Source: Ptychodera flava (Eukaryota; Hemichordata; Enteropneusta; Ptychoderidae). From it: a stretch of DNA of 64,000 nt. The position numbers and the translations under genes are program-made. Below, in pieces: positions 24,484-46,700 of this stretch. The notes below the pieces were generated by a model that was given only the letters and a program-made list of their open reading frames with translations, searched no databases and was not told the DNA's origin. The stretch spans positions 186,001-250,000 of the forward strand of contig NW_027248395.1 in the NCBI RefSeq assembly GCF_041260155.1. The letters run 5' to 3'. How positions within the stretch are numbered: position 1 is the stretch's first letter; each line of letters starts with the position of its first letter.

Positions 24484-24575
24484 TAATGGGTCTTGTCAAA
24501 GAAAAAAATCTTGGAAAACTAAGGATATTTGAGATTGGTTTCTTACAAATTCACAGCTTTTGGGGCTTTAAGTAT
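24484..24575 (+). repeat. Continuation of the SINE body duplication
   Basis: Matches 23104-23195: AATGGGTCTTGT, the AAAATCTTGGAAAA segment and TTACAAATTCACAGCTTTTG. It is the right half of the unit interrupted by the TA-flanked transposon. Confidence 0.8.
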
Positions 24576-25079
24576 TTGGACAATGAGTTGAATTGTCTGT
24601 CTTGATTGTAATGCTTTCGATATAATGTATTGATTCACAAGTTTTTGGCTGTACCAAAGCATCACTATCATAGGATGGCAGTGTCTTAATGTTCCTGGTG
24701 TAGATTCCCATATATAAAGGCAATCTCTCAAGTCCTGGTTGTTCAGAAATGATTGGCCAGTTTGAGTCTTATGTCTGTAGAGGATGTAGTCATCAACATA
24801 GGAGTTATCATCGGCCTTTAAATTAAACACATCTATCTCCAACTGCCGTGACAAATTTCATGAAATGCTTTCATTTTTATAGAAACCTTTAGGTCTCAAT
24901 TACATTCCTACTTCGTTATTTGCTCTTTCCATCAAGGACTTGACAATGTTGCATGCCCTTGCATTGAGATTGTCTTTCACCGATTCGATTAACAAACAAC
25001 TGTAAAGACCGGTCAGTATTATTGCTGATATTGCACCATAGACTATACAAGCCTATTCATGTTGAACCTATGAATGATG

Positions 25080-25645
25080 AACATCGTCATTTCATACATC
25101 TTACATTTACAAACAAAGGCATTAATGCCGTGAATATCAACAATTGAATATATTTTACAACAAAAAGGTTACAGCAACTATACCTGTATACTTTAAGGAC
25201 CAGTCTGTTCCTATTCTGTCATATTGGTACACCAAGACAATCCCAAATAAAATATTCAATTACAATAAGGCATTGCGGCACTTAAAAATCGATGAATTCC
25301 TTCAGACACCAGCATCCTGTGACTGATCTACAGCTCCCTTAAAATATACTCCATTTGGCCAAGTCATCGCTGGTGACCTGAATTTGATTGAACATCACCA
25401 CCATCATAAACTATTATCTTGTGAACTCAAGATCAGAGAGCCTTTCAGGATCAACGGAAACTATAATTTTAAGATCATTATGGACTCTGTTGAGGAATAT
25501 GCCAGAAAATGGGCTACAATGGAGGATTACTAGAGTGAGACACACTGTCAGAATTGGTCAAATCTGTAAGAAAAATAAACACCGTGAGATTTATTTTCGA
25601 AAAATGAGAATTAGAGAAAATTAAGTATTTTCCAATTTAAATTTC
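25080..25645 (+). mobile_element. Penelope-like retroelement fragment (N-terminal part)
   Basis: The plus-strand text reads FGQVIAGDLNLI, then LLSCELKIREPFRIN and MDSVEEYARKWATME. This order (HG.V.tGDL, ..GpkyReP, ..EYak.Wa) is the region upstream of the reverse transcriptase in Penelope-like elements. The RT itself is absent here. It is a broken, old fragment, separate from the one at 13943-15670. Confidence 0.65.
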
Positions 25646-26045
25646 ATAAATCAGTACAATAGATCAGATTTTCAAATATTTAATAAACAAATAATTTAAT
25701 TGCAAATACACTCACTTGGTTTTCCAATATTTCCCTATAGAAATGGCATTTTACAAAAAGTTGCAGTAAATGACGGCTGTGTGATTTTAAATTTTCCAAG
25801 AATTAAATATACTGAATGTTTGGCTTGTCACTGAAAACTACCTTTAGTTGACAGAAAAAACTGGAATAATTAAAATCCTTGAAAATTTGTCTTCAAACAA
25901 AGAAATTGAAATATTTTGTCTAAAAAAAACACAAAGTGAACACATACACTGAATTGATTTTTTCTTTTTATTATTTTATACATATCAATGTGAGACCTAT
26001 AATTTTAACTTCTATTCAAGTAAGAAACAAATACTTTGGCAAATT
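25646..26045. other. Intergenic DNA, nothing firm
   Basis: A+T-rich, non-coding. It ends where the minisatellite array begins. Confidence 0.4.
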
Positions 26046-27275
26046 TTGTTTGGAGGGGAGAAAGAGAGCAAAGAATTTATTGCCTGCATTCTTGTGAATG
26101 AGAAATGGGAACAAAGAATTCGTTGCCGTCATTTGTTGAAGGGGAAAAATGAGGGCAAAGAATTTGTTGCCTGCATTCTTTTGAAAAGAAAAATGGGGCA
26201 AAGAATTAGTTGCTGTCTGTTGTTGAAGGGAGAAATGAGGGCAAAGAATTTTTTGCCTGCATTCTTGTGAAAAGAGAAATGGAGGCAAAGAATTCGTTGC
26301 CGTCATTTGTGAAGGAAGAAATGAGGGCAAAGAATTTGTTGCCTGCATTCTTGTGAAAAAAAAAATGGAGGCAAAGAATTCGTTTCCGTCATTTGTTGAA
26401 GGAAGAAATGAGGGCAAAGAATTTGTTGCCTACATTCTTTTGAAAAGAGAAATGGAGGCAAAGAATTTGTTGCCGTCATTTGTTGAAGAAAGAAATGAGG
26501 GCAAAGAATTTGTTGCCTGCATTCTTTTGAAAAGAGAAATGGAGGCAAAGAATTTGTTGCCGTCATTTGTTGAAGGTAATAAATGAGAGCAAAGAATTTG
26601 TTGCCTGCATTCTTTTGAAAAGAGAAATGGGGGCAAAGAATTCGTTGCCGTCATTTGTTGAAGGGAGAAATGAGGGCAAAGAATTTGTTGCCTGCATTCT
26701 TTTGAAAAGAGAAATGGGGGCAAAGAATTTGTTGTCGTCATTTATCGGATGGGATAAATGAGGGCAAAGAATTTTTGCCGGCATTCTTAGGAAGGGAGAA
26801 ATGGGGCAAATAATTTGTTAATAATATAATAATAATATTTGGTTCTTATATAGCGCACATATCCACAAGTAGATGTGATCAAGGCGCTTTACAATTATTA
26901 TTACCCCTGGTCACTGGACCTAATATTATACCACTCAACTCCCTGGGGAGCAGACAAAAGCTCACATGTGCAGCCAATAAGCGCAGCAGAGCTAAACGCA
27001 CACATAACAACCTCTGTCCTACCAGGTACCCATCACTCCTGGGTGGGGAGAAGCAATGAGGAATAAAGTGCCTTGCCCAGGACACAACACCACAGCCATG
27101 CCGGGGCTCGAACTCACCATCCTTTGATCGTGAGTCCACTGCTCTAGCCACTGGCCCATGATGCCTCCACTGCCGGCATTCTTAGGAAGGGACAAATGGG
27201 GCAAATAATTTGTTACTGGCATTTTGTGGGGCAGGAAGAATTGAGGGTAAAGAATTTATTGCCAGCAGTCTTGGA
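26046..27275 (+). repeat. Left minisatellite array (putative terminal inverted repeat)
   Basis: About nine copies of an ~87-bp unit made of two related ~43-bp halves: CAAAGAATTTGTTGCCTGCA plus an AAAAGAGAAATGG half, and CAAAGAATTTGTTGCCGTCA plus a TTGAAGGGAGAAATGAGGG half. Because the unit contains few stops, long chance frames run through it on both strands. The same unit in reverse complement forms 57160-57935. A SINE interrupts the array at 26821-27172. Confidence 0.93.
26821..27172 (-). mobile_element. Full-length tRNA-derived SINE
   Basis: On the minus strand it begins near the tRNA-like head GGCCAGTGGCTAGAGCAGTG with a box-B-like GGTGAGTTCGAGCCCC. A G+C-richer body follows, then a GCGCTATATAAGAACC end and an ATT-rich tail, an arrangement widespread in marine invertebrate SINEs. 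It sits in the left minisatellite array. The 44-bp sequences on both sides (26776-26820 and 27174-27217) are nearly identical. They are either an unusually long target duplication or two adjacent array units. Confidence 0.85.
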
Positions 27276-28169
27276 AGAAATTAGGCTACATGAGTGTTCA
27301 TGGAAAATTTCATACAATTATCAGTGATTTATCCAATTTGTCCATTCAGACTGGGCACCTCATGTCCTTACAAGGATACTATTACTATTTGAGGTCAGCA
27401 TACTCATTACGGTCCCTAAATTGCTATTTTGCCAGTTCCAAGGAGGTGATGGCTGAACATATTGAATACACAGGCAAGTCTGCATGTAAATGGCCACAGA
27501 TTTTTTATTAATTACAGAAAAATTACACTATACCAAAATTGCCACTATGTGGCCATATTGGATCATTTTGTGAAACAAATCGATGTACATGTGTATAACA
27601 TAAGTCAATGTTGTCATAAATGGTAACAAAATGGCCACCAGGCAGCCATTATATTGCATTGGACTGTGAAACCTATAGACATGCATTTAATGATATGATA
27701 GGTCAATGTTCTTGTACCAACTTTGAAAAAAATACCGTCAAGGACACTATGTGCTCACATTTGGTTTAAATTGGTCCATTCAAGAAATATTTAAACCAGG
27801 AAAATCAAGAATAACAAAAGCAAATAAGGTCTACAACTTAGGTACTGGAGGTCATCTTTAGGAACATGCATTTGAACTTCTTTAGCAATGGACAAGCAGA
27901 TCCTGCAATGGCAAAAATTGCACCAAAAATACAAAATTGCAGATTTAGTTTATCTGTAGGAACCTGTATACCAAATATCAAAGTTGTCAGACGAGTGGTT
28001 TCGATGAAATAAATTTTTGACCAAAAATGACAAAAAAAATTCCTTAAAAATACATATTTGCATATGTCATCACAATTTGAACAATCCAAGTTAGGTTATC
28101 CCTAGGGACCTGTATATCATAATGCTGTCTGACCAGCGGTTATGAAGAAGAAGGTTTAACAGGTGCTGA
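27276..28169. other. Non-coding DNA between left array and transposase-like gene
   Basis: A+T-rich with no recognisable exon. It presumably contains the 3' untranslated region of the minus-strand gene. Confidence 0.4.
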
Positions 28170-38469
<10,300 letters not shown>

Positions 38470-40664
38470 CTACAGGGAGAGAAACATTCGTTACTATTGA
38501 GTAATTAAAAATCTCTTCTTTTACAGTGCTTAGTCCTAATTTATGAAAAAGCCCAAGACTCTTGACTTTGCATCCAAGATGATGCATGCAATATTTCAAA
38601 CATAAAAAAGTACCTCAAAATAAATGTAATACACATTATTTGTTGTGGTACATAGTCACACTTAGAACATGTGCATTACATAACACCCTTCTATCAGTTT
38701 CTTGTTTGCCCCTGTTTCCCTGTCACTCAATCATGGATAACCAGACGTCCATCACATTTTCACAATTGTACTGGACCATGTTCAAATGCAAGCTGTCTGT
38801 TCAGTGATAACTTATTCACTAAATCATGGTTTCTGAAACTTTGATACCCTGTAAACTTCGAAGGTATCAAAGTTTCAGGCGCCATGAATCATCAAGAAAA
38901 TCTCTCACACAACAACCCATACGTTGTCAAAATACCAACGATAGACAAAGCAAATTCCAAAGGAACGCAAAGCCATGCATTATATACTCACATGTAAATG
39001 GCTGCTGACTACATTTTTTGGCCTTGTGGAAATTGGACTCGTGAGAAACTACGGCTCGCCCGGTCTACAACTACAAGTTTCAATATCTATGACCTACTTG
39101 GATGTTGCAAGTTGCATTTTCATTATTGTATGACAAAATTCCCGGCCGGGGTAGGGGAAACGGTATGCTTCATCTCATTTGAATGAGAAGAGGGTGATAT
39201 CATTTTATCAGTATGAGAGAGGCAGCTCTGCATAAACAAACAAGCAAACGCGCGAGGTACAAACAGAGTCTTCAGTATCGATGCACCAGCTGTGCCGCAC
39301 GCGCAGCTACATTTTTGGGACTGTGAATTGCAGCCCAGTATACAAAATTCTGGATTTGGTAGCTATCCTAGCTAACGAGAGATAGCTCTCTGCAGGGCCA
39401 TACTCACTCCTTCAACACAATGTGCGCGCAATTTGAACCAGGCCGGCGCAAGCCGCTTGGAAATTTTAATAGCAATACCAATATTTACATTGAATTGATC
39501 ATGGAGGTAGGATTAAAGTTCTTTCTTCCTCCATGCATTGATGGGTCTGGGCAAAATTAAAAAATACAGTGACACAATGATATAAGTGAAACCAGGACAG
39601 TCAAGTACAACTCTTACCTGTTGTTTCGGGGGAAAAGTCGGTTCTTGGTCATTCACATCGCTCTGCGTCTAACTTTGAACAAGGAGATTTCACAGTTCTT
39701 CACCTCTTCTCGGATAATCTGCGCTGCGGAGGTCTAGATACGTACGAATGCCGAACTTTGCCGAATTATCACGAGCAAATGTTGGGTGATCGCATTATCG
39801 TATGGGGTTGCACGGGTATTGTGACAAGGTTACACAAACTATTCAAAGGGTACTTTGCACTATATTTACGAATAGCAGCGACTAAAGATACATTTCACAT
39901 ATATTACTGAAATCAAATTGCATACAAGGGGTAGATATACGTTTTACTATCTACGAGCTGAGTGCTTACAAAGGTGTACATCGCTACGACAGATCGAGTG
40001 TTGAGTTCTACCGGTTCACGGACGTGATGACGCCAAGTGTGTGCTGACACCTTGACAAGCACTGGACAAGGGACCTGTGGGTTTCCGGTTGATCAGATTA
40101 GGTGTGAATGGGTAACCATCAGTCGCGTGAGTCTCGCAAACAACTTGTAAATGCCTTTTTTTGTGCGAACTTTTGCCCGTACAAAGTGATTTATGTAATG
40201 CAGCCGACATTACAGATGTAGGAAGACGTTCCTCCAGGCCATTTTCAAATATAAGTTGCGAGCTTTATGAAGTAAGTTGAACATAATTTTAGTTTTTAGT
40301 TGCATCAATCATAACAATGTCATCGATATGAAATCATGTACGCCATACCCAAAGTTCATACGGGAGAGGAATCAGAATCAGAATCAGAAACTACATGACT
40401 TTGAAACCATGACATGCAGTACCGTCACCCCACCGGACGGTGCATGGAGTAAACTACGGAGGATGGGTACTGTGAGTGAACAATTGCCTTCGGAGCATTC
40501 ACGTGGCCGTACCCAGGACGTACAGACTACGGTTGCGAGGCTCACCACCCATTCACAGCCCTTCACACATACGTCATGGTCCACTCAAACCTCTTAGTGC
40601 TAGTGGACTGGCGTCATTTCATTTCTGCTTTGAGAGGAGAAACGTCACAGAACTATTCCGCAAA
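38470..40664. promoter_or_regulatory. Shared head-to-head promoter region
   Basis: The 2.2 kb between the two divergently transcribed genes. It is visibly richer in G+C and CpG from about 39000 to 40250 than the introns on either side. On the minus strand a GTAAGAG donor near 39618 could close a 5' untranslated exon. No TATA box is assigned. A perfect 16-bp hairpin lies at 38833-38878. Promoter function is inferred from gene arrangement only. Confidence 0.4.
38833..38878. repeat. Perfect 16-bp inverted repeat
   Basis: CTGAAACTTTGATACC and its exact reverse complement are separated by 14 bases. ATCATGG/CCATGA-like bases extend the symmetry outside. It lies in the intergenic region upstream of the transposase-like gene. 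It could be a small MITE, a binding site or an RNA hairpin. Confidence 0.7.
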
Positions 40665-40746
40665 ATGACATTGAAACGACATTGGTGGTTAGTGAAAGAA
40701 AATGGAGAAGGCGATACCAGCGTTTATGTTTACGTAACTGCAACAG
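40665..40746 (+). CDS. Possible first coding exon of the ParB/methyltransferase-like gene
   Basis: ATG followed by MTLKRHWWLVKENGEGDTSV, then VYVTAT and a GTAAGA donor. The WW-containing start and position upstream of 41488 suggest a first exon, but its phase does not agree with the next exon as drawn. Confidence 0.35.
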
Positions 40747-43700
40747 GTAAGAAGAACAACAGTGGCGATCGAAGACGAGGTGTGAGGTTAACCAAATCTG
40801 GCCGAGCGAAAGGGATTCAGACGTGAAAGAACCGGTGTCTGCAGTTAGGAAGGTGGTAGTCGATACCAACAGTAAAAATTCACTCGGGCATAATGGCATA
40901 AAGGTGTGTAACTTAGTTTTGTCACTGTTATGTTTCCTACTCTAGTCCGGTTAACCCCGGCCCGACTAGGGGCCGTACCATCGGTAATGACGAAAGTTAT
41001 CTAGCCATAGTAATGAAATTCTTTGTTTTGCGTCCACGCCCGCTTAGGTTTTTAACGTTTTCATGAAAACACACAGTGCATTTGAATAGGAAATTTTAGG
41101 ACATACCCGCTTTAGCTTTTCTGAACCAAAAATTTTAGTTCAATTTTTTTATTTGCTGCTATCTAATTACTTTGTGTTAATTTTCTTGTGTGTTTTCAGC
41201 TGCTTAGGCGCTTACCTTTACCCATTTTGAGTGGACGCCAAACAAAGAATTTAATTACTTTGGCCCTTGGCATTTTGAGATTATACATGGGCGAAGAGCT
41301 TTTATGTTGTTCTGGAATATTAATATGAAGTGCGAAGAGTACTACTGTTTTGGCACTATTATCAGTAACACAGCAAGCATCGTTGAGATTTTTCACGTTT
41401 GGCACTGTGACTATGTTTGCATGTGTAACAGCGATGGCAAGGTTTCATTCAGTAACTTTATTGTTTTTGTTATTATTTTCATTTCAGTTTTTCTTCGAAG
41501 GTTATAAACATACATTCTTTCGTCAAGAGTTCGAATGGCATCAGAATGACTTTTGCCGCAACTTCCGGGATATCACATTGGCTGTTGACTTTGTCTCAAA
41601 ATTCAATGAGCTTGTTGACAAAGACAATGCATCCCAAGAAGATACATCAGTCGCAGATGAAAGCATGCAGTCTGCATATTCACAATCTGATTCCACGTCA
41701 GACGACGTTAATACATCAAGTGATACAGGATCATCATCGGAGTGTCACAGCCAATCTCCAGAGGTTGCTTACTCTCAAAAAGATAATGCTCGGTAAGTGT
41801 ATAGCAGGGCTCCCGCTAAGTCACCAAATGATTAGCCAACTCATTAGCCAAATCTAAAATCTTTTAGCCATTTTGAGTAACTTTTAGCCAGCTTATGATC
41901 TCAAGTGTGGCAACAGCTTTCTTGTCATTCAGGAGTCCCAAATTTTACAAATCAAGATGTTTTGTATGATGTTCATGATGGTTTTTACATTAATGAAATA
42001 TGTGTTTAGTTTTTGCATTTATAATCTGTGTTTTTATGACATTTCAGGGATAGAAATCGTTTCTCATTTTTGGTGGTAAGTTTTAACACCAGAAATAAAA
42101 TTAGGTAGCAATTGAATTCTAAAAATCTGGTAGCAATGTTAAGTGTATATTACAAGAGGTACAGATTGAATATTTCTGCCACAATCCATTCAGTTAGTAT
42201 TCACAGTATGATAGCTTGTCATAAGTTACAGGCTTCTCATGTGGCAAATTTATGCAGTCTTCCATAACCTAAATGTTTGAGCCACACAAGTAAAACAATT
42301 TTCCATACAGAAGACAGCATTTATGGTATAGCACAATGGCAGTGTAGATACGATTATTGTGGTACTTAAGGGCCCGGTTTTACTTGTATTTATAGTTGTG
42401 ATCAAGCAGGCTGAAATAGCATCTTGAGTATAAGTACTTTTCTTGAGACAAAAAGGGCTGGGCCAAACACAACTATTGTAAAACAAGACACAACGATATA
42501 TGTTCATTTAAATTACTCACTGTTTGAGGGCATTCATTGTTTTAATGATTATGATAATGTTTTAGCCCAGATATATTTTCATTTGATATTTTGATATCAT
42601 CAAGAAATGTCTGGTGATGTTCACTTCTAGATTATTAAACTGGTGGAATCTACAAAAATATCACAATCATTCAGAACCACATAATTTCTTGTATAAGTTA
42701 TAGCAGTTTGGAAGTAGGCCGAATGGGAGTCAGTCAAGCTGAATGCCAAAGGCAGCAAAATTACCTTTCACCTATTGGACCACCCTAGGTGGTTTCTTGT
42801 GAACCATAATTGTGTAATTAGGGGGTCTTCATGCATAACATCACATGAAGAGGTGACCTAGACTTGACCTTTCAGAAAACCTCAGTTTTTCTCCTTTTTT
42901 GTATTATGGCTCCGTTTGTTAAAGTTTCCTTTGAAATTATGGTTTTTACTATCAAACTGAGTAGTTGCAGGCCAAATTTTGATACAGCAAAGTAGGTAAA
43001 ACTTTTGATAGACTCAAGGACGATCCAGGACTCACAGAGGCATAGCAGGCCTCAGTGTATTCATGGACATTACGTTCATAATGTATTGTAGTATCGAACA
43101 GCAACAGTGTTTGTTTTACGTACCAGGGAATTTGTAACTTTGTAGAAAGGAGAGTAAACTGTTTCAATACATTGCAACTTTGTAGGAAGGAGGGTAAACT
43201 GTTTCAACATCTTACAACATTTTATTGTTAGGTGTAGTTTTCTGTTGAGGAGGTCTAAGAATTCAATAGCCACTACATTAGCCAAACAGGAATTTTTGTA
43301 GCCATTTTTAACTTTCTTTCGCATTTGGCGAATTGGCGAATAGGTAGCGGGAGCCCTGGTATAGTACATTCTGTACTTGTGGAACACATAGTTCTTGCTC
43401 AAGGCCAACTGCAACTGGACAACTCCTACCAAAGTAAGCCCCTATCCTGGTCAACTCAACCACCACTATGGGAGCATTGCAGCAAGGACATTGTACATGT
43501 ATCCTGAAGCACAGTCAAAGTCAGTCACAGTCAAAGAAAAAATTTGTGAAACTTGTTATTTAGCTATTACCCCATACAATTTTTGTGGTAGCCACAGATG
43601 GGCTCGGCAGATGTTGGTGGAACTGTGTATGGTACATGCGCAATGGTTTACACTGAATCTGACTATTTGATTATTTAAAATTTCATGTAGAATCATACAT

Positions 43701-46700
43701 TGTGTCACTGCAAAAATAAATCCATGTACAAAAAATTTCCGATTGGGTCAAGTTTGCCAGGCTTGGGCTTGTCTGTTTTTAGCTTTATCACGGGGAGGTG
43801 GGGGTGTTCGGGGAGTCAAGTTGTCTTAGAGAAATCAGGCCAATCACCCATTTTAGGCATGGTTGTCAAGAGAGTCATAACCAAATCATAGTTCAAATTT
43901 TTCTCCTTGACTCTACTTTTTTAGTACCAGCACAGTCAACAACTGTACACACAATCAGTCAAATGTACAAGAAACTGCCATTATTTGTGGTACATGCTGG
44001 AAAATCAGTTAACATAATACAGTACACTTCGTGAGACAGTTTGCTTATTGGTCTATGGTTTGTTTGCTACCTTGGCTAATGCTGCAGTCTCAATTGTTAG
44101 AACTAGAAATTGAAAACTGTTCCTTTCACGAAGTGTGTAATATTATTGTGTCGGCTTTCTTTTTTAGGTGCCCTGGTGGTAAATCACAGAAAAAACGGCT
44201 TTCTCGGATGAACTGATAGTACCGGATTTGAAAAAAAAGAAAAGAAGAAATCACAAAGACTCATCAGTGAAGTCAGCAGAAGATGCAATGACTGAAATTG
44301 TCAATGACCATGCAATACCAGGTGAGATATTTGGTTGGGTTGCTTTCAGGGTATCATTTTATTTTGCATGCTTGCAACTAAGTGTGTAGTTTTATGGGCA
44401 ATATCCTGTCTGTCAAACATGGGTTAGAGGCAGTATGCCCTCTGAGCTTCTTTTTGCGTCATGAATCATAAATATTCTCTGCGAGGCAAGAAAATTTCAA
44501 GCTGAATAAGTAATAGTAGGTTATGACTAAGGGAAAAAATCCAAATTTAGAGGGCACACTGGTTAGAGAGATAGTGTGATGTATGCCAATTTTATGGTTT
44601 GCGCGTTCATATGTGAAATACTTACAGGTTCCTTCAGATATTACCGAATTCTACATGTACCTTCATTGCGATACACATGAGTGGCTCAATTCCAGCTTAC
44701 TGTGGTACAGGGGAGGCAACCCAACAGCCATTTTACAGTGTTGGTGTTGTGCAATTTCAAGACTATAAAATATGTTTGAAGTATCAAGCCAAGCTACAGT
44801 AGCACCAGTCAGCACTATTCCTTGTCAATATATGACAAACACAAAGAACAAATGCACTGTCATGACAATATAAGCATATGTGCACATTGCACACAGGCAG
44901 TGATCCTATTCAAAGCTTTTTTGATCCATATTTGAGCTATTTTTTTGCAGAGAAAAGCGTGTTAATTATGTTTAACCCGACTTTTGAGTTAGGCTCTTAC
45001 TAAAGCTGTGGAAGTGTGGAAACTGATCACATATAACCCAAGGGAAGACTAAAAGCCATGACCAGGTTCAGGGTCACTTAAACCCTCTGAGGTCATATGT
45101 TTTGTATTATGTTTTAGTCTTTTTCTGAACCGAAAACAATATACTTTGTCACTGTAAGCATCCAAGGTGGATAATAAGACTTGCACTTGCCACATGTTCA
45201 TAAAGGTGGATTGTCTGTCGTGTTTTGTCTGTCAATATTTCAGAAATAAGCCCATTTCTCTGCTACTGCTTGTCTGATTGCTGTGAAATTGGTACACAAC
45301 CTGGGTCAGTTTGGTAAATTTTTTGCATATTTTATTTTTGGGACAATATTTGTAAAAAATATATTTCTTTACGAGCACTGGTCTTATTTATTGCTTTGAA
45401 ATTTGGTATGCAGGTTCCAAAATATATTGGACAATGTTTTGTCTTTTTTATTAAAAATATATTTTCTTGTCCAAATCTGCCTGTAAAATTTCTCGTAGTA
45501 ACCTAAGGTTGACTGAAGTAACACGGTTTTGGATAAATTTTATGTGCATTACAGAAAAACTGCAAATGAAGCAGTTGTCCAACTGCTTAATTTGCATTTA
45601 TCCAAAACAGTTGCCTTCTGACTGTATGTCAATATCACAGCAGGGCTCTAACAGCCACTAGGTCACTTGTTTTAGCTCATATTATAGAAATAACGGGCGA
45701 CGCGCTGACCATTAACGTTTATTTGTGGGCAAGGGCGAGAGGAAAGCCGAAAATCAACGGGCGAGGCTTGCTGAGCCCGTTAATTGGCTTTCCTCGAGCC
45801 CGCGCCCATAAATAAACGTTAATGGTCAGAGCGGAGTCTGTTATTTCCATTATATTATCAGCCAACCCAAGAAAACCGTCAAAATTTCCGAAAATTTCAG
45901 GAGCGAACGACAACTGGGCCCCAGAAACTGAGCAATACGCGACGCACTGTCACGCGCGCTGTAAAAAATTGGCAAATCCGGAGATGTTTTCAGAAAAAAG
46001 TATCTCAACTTGACCTACAAGTGCTCAATTTATTTTGTGATTGATTATGATTTACGTTTGAGCTGTAAAATTACGATACTTTGAGTTGTTAATCTTATTA
46101 TTCATATTCACGGGCATGTAAACAAACCATTACTGTGTATTTGTGGTCAGTCACATGGTTCAGCTCGACCAATCAAAATGCGACGGGCAGGGCATGGTAA
46201 TATAATTGGTTTTATATATAAATACCAAAAAGAGATTATATGATGAGTGATTGGCGTCTGTATATTTGTGGGTATGTATGTGCGGATGTATGTCCGTCAC
46301 ACACAAAGGCTCCCATACCGCCAAAGCTACCGTCTCAGTATTTGGTGTACAGGTAGATGTAGGGGTTGAGATGTGAATTTGTTCAAATGAACACGCCAGT
46401 GTCAAAAATGTGCAAATGAGGTAAGAAAAAGGGAAATCCTGCAAATGTGCAGGAGTGGTGGCAGTGAACTGAATCAGCCCACACATCTGAATTAGAGGAT
46501 TTTGACTTTTAACCTATTTGTATGCAGGGTACCTATTATGTTTGGGAGTGGTAGCAGTAACTGAAACAGCTAATTGGTCATTTCCTGTCATTGTTTATGA
46601 ACTGTGACATATTAACAGATCTGCTGAAACCATGGATGTCTATTTTTTGTACATCCATGGTTGAAAGATTCTCTGCTATGCATGTTGCTAAAGTTGACCT

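Noticed and set aside
24543-24854. 103-codon minus-strand frame
   Set aside because: No domain, no splice sites and a continuation into SINE sequence. It is probably chance or part of an unassigned repeat.
26016-26784. Overlapping 70-130-codon frames rich in Asn, Ser, Leu and Pro on both strands
   Set aside because: They arise from the 87-bp minisatellite unit, which happens to lack stops in several frames. The mirror array at 57122-57717 gives the same peptides.
26046-27275. CRISPR-like array because of regular repeats
   Set aside because: The units are contiguous without unique spacers and the context is a eukaryotic minisatellite.
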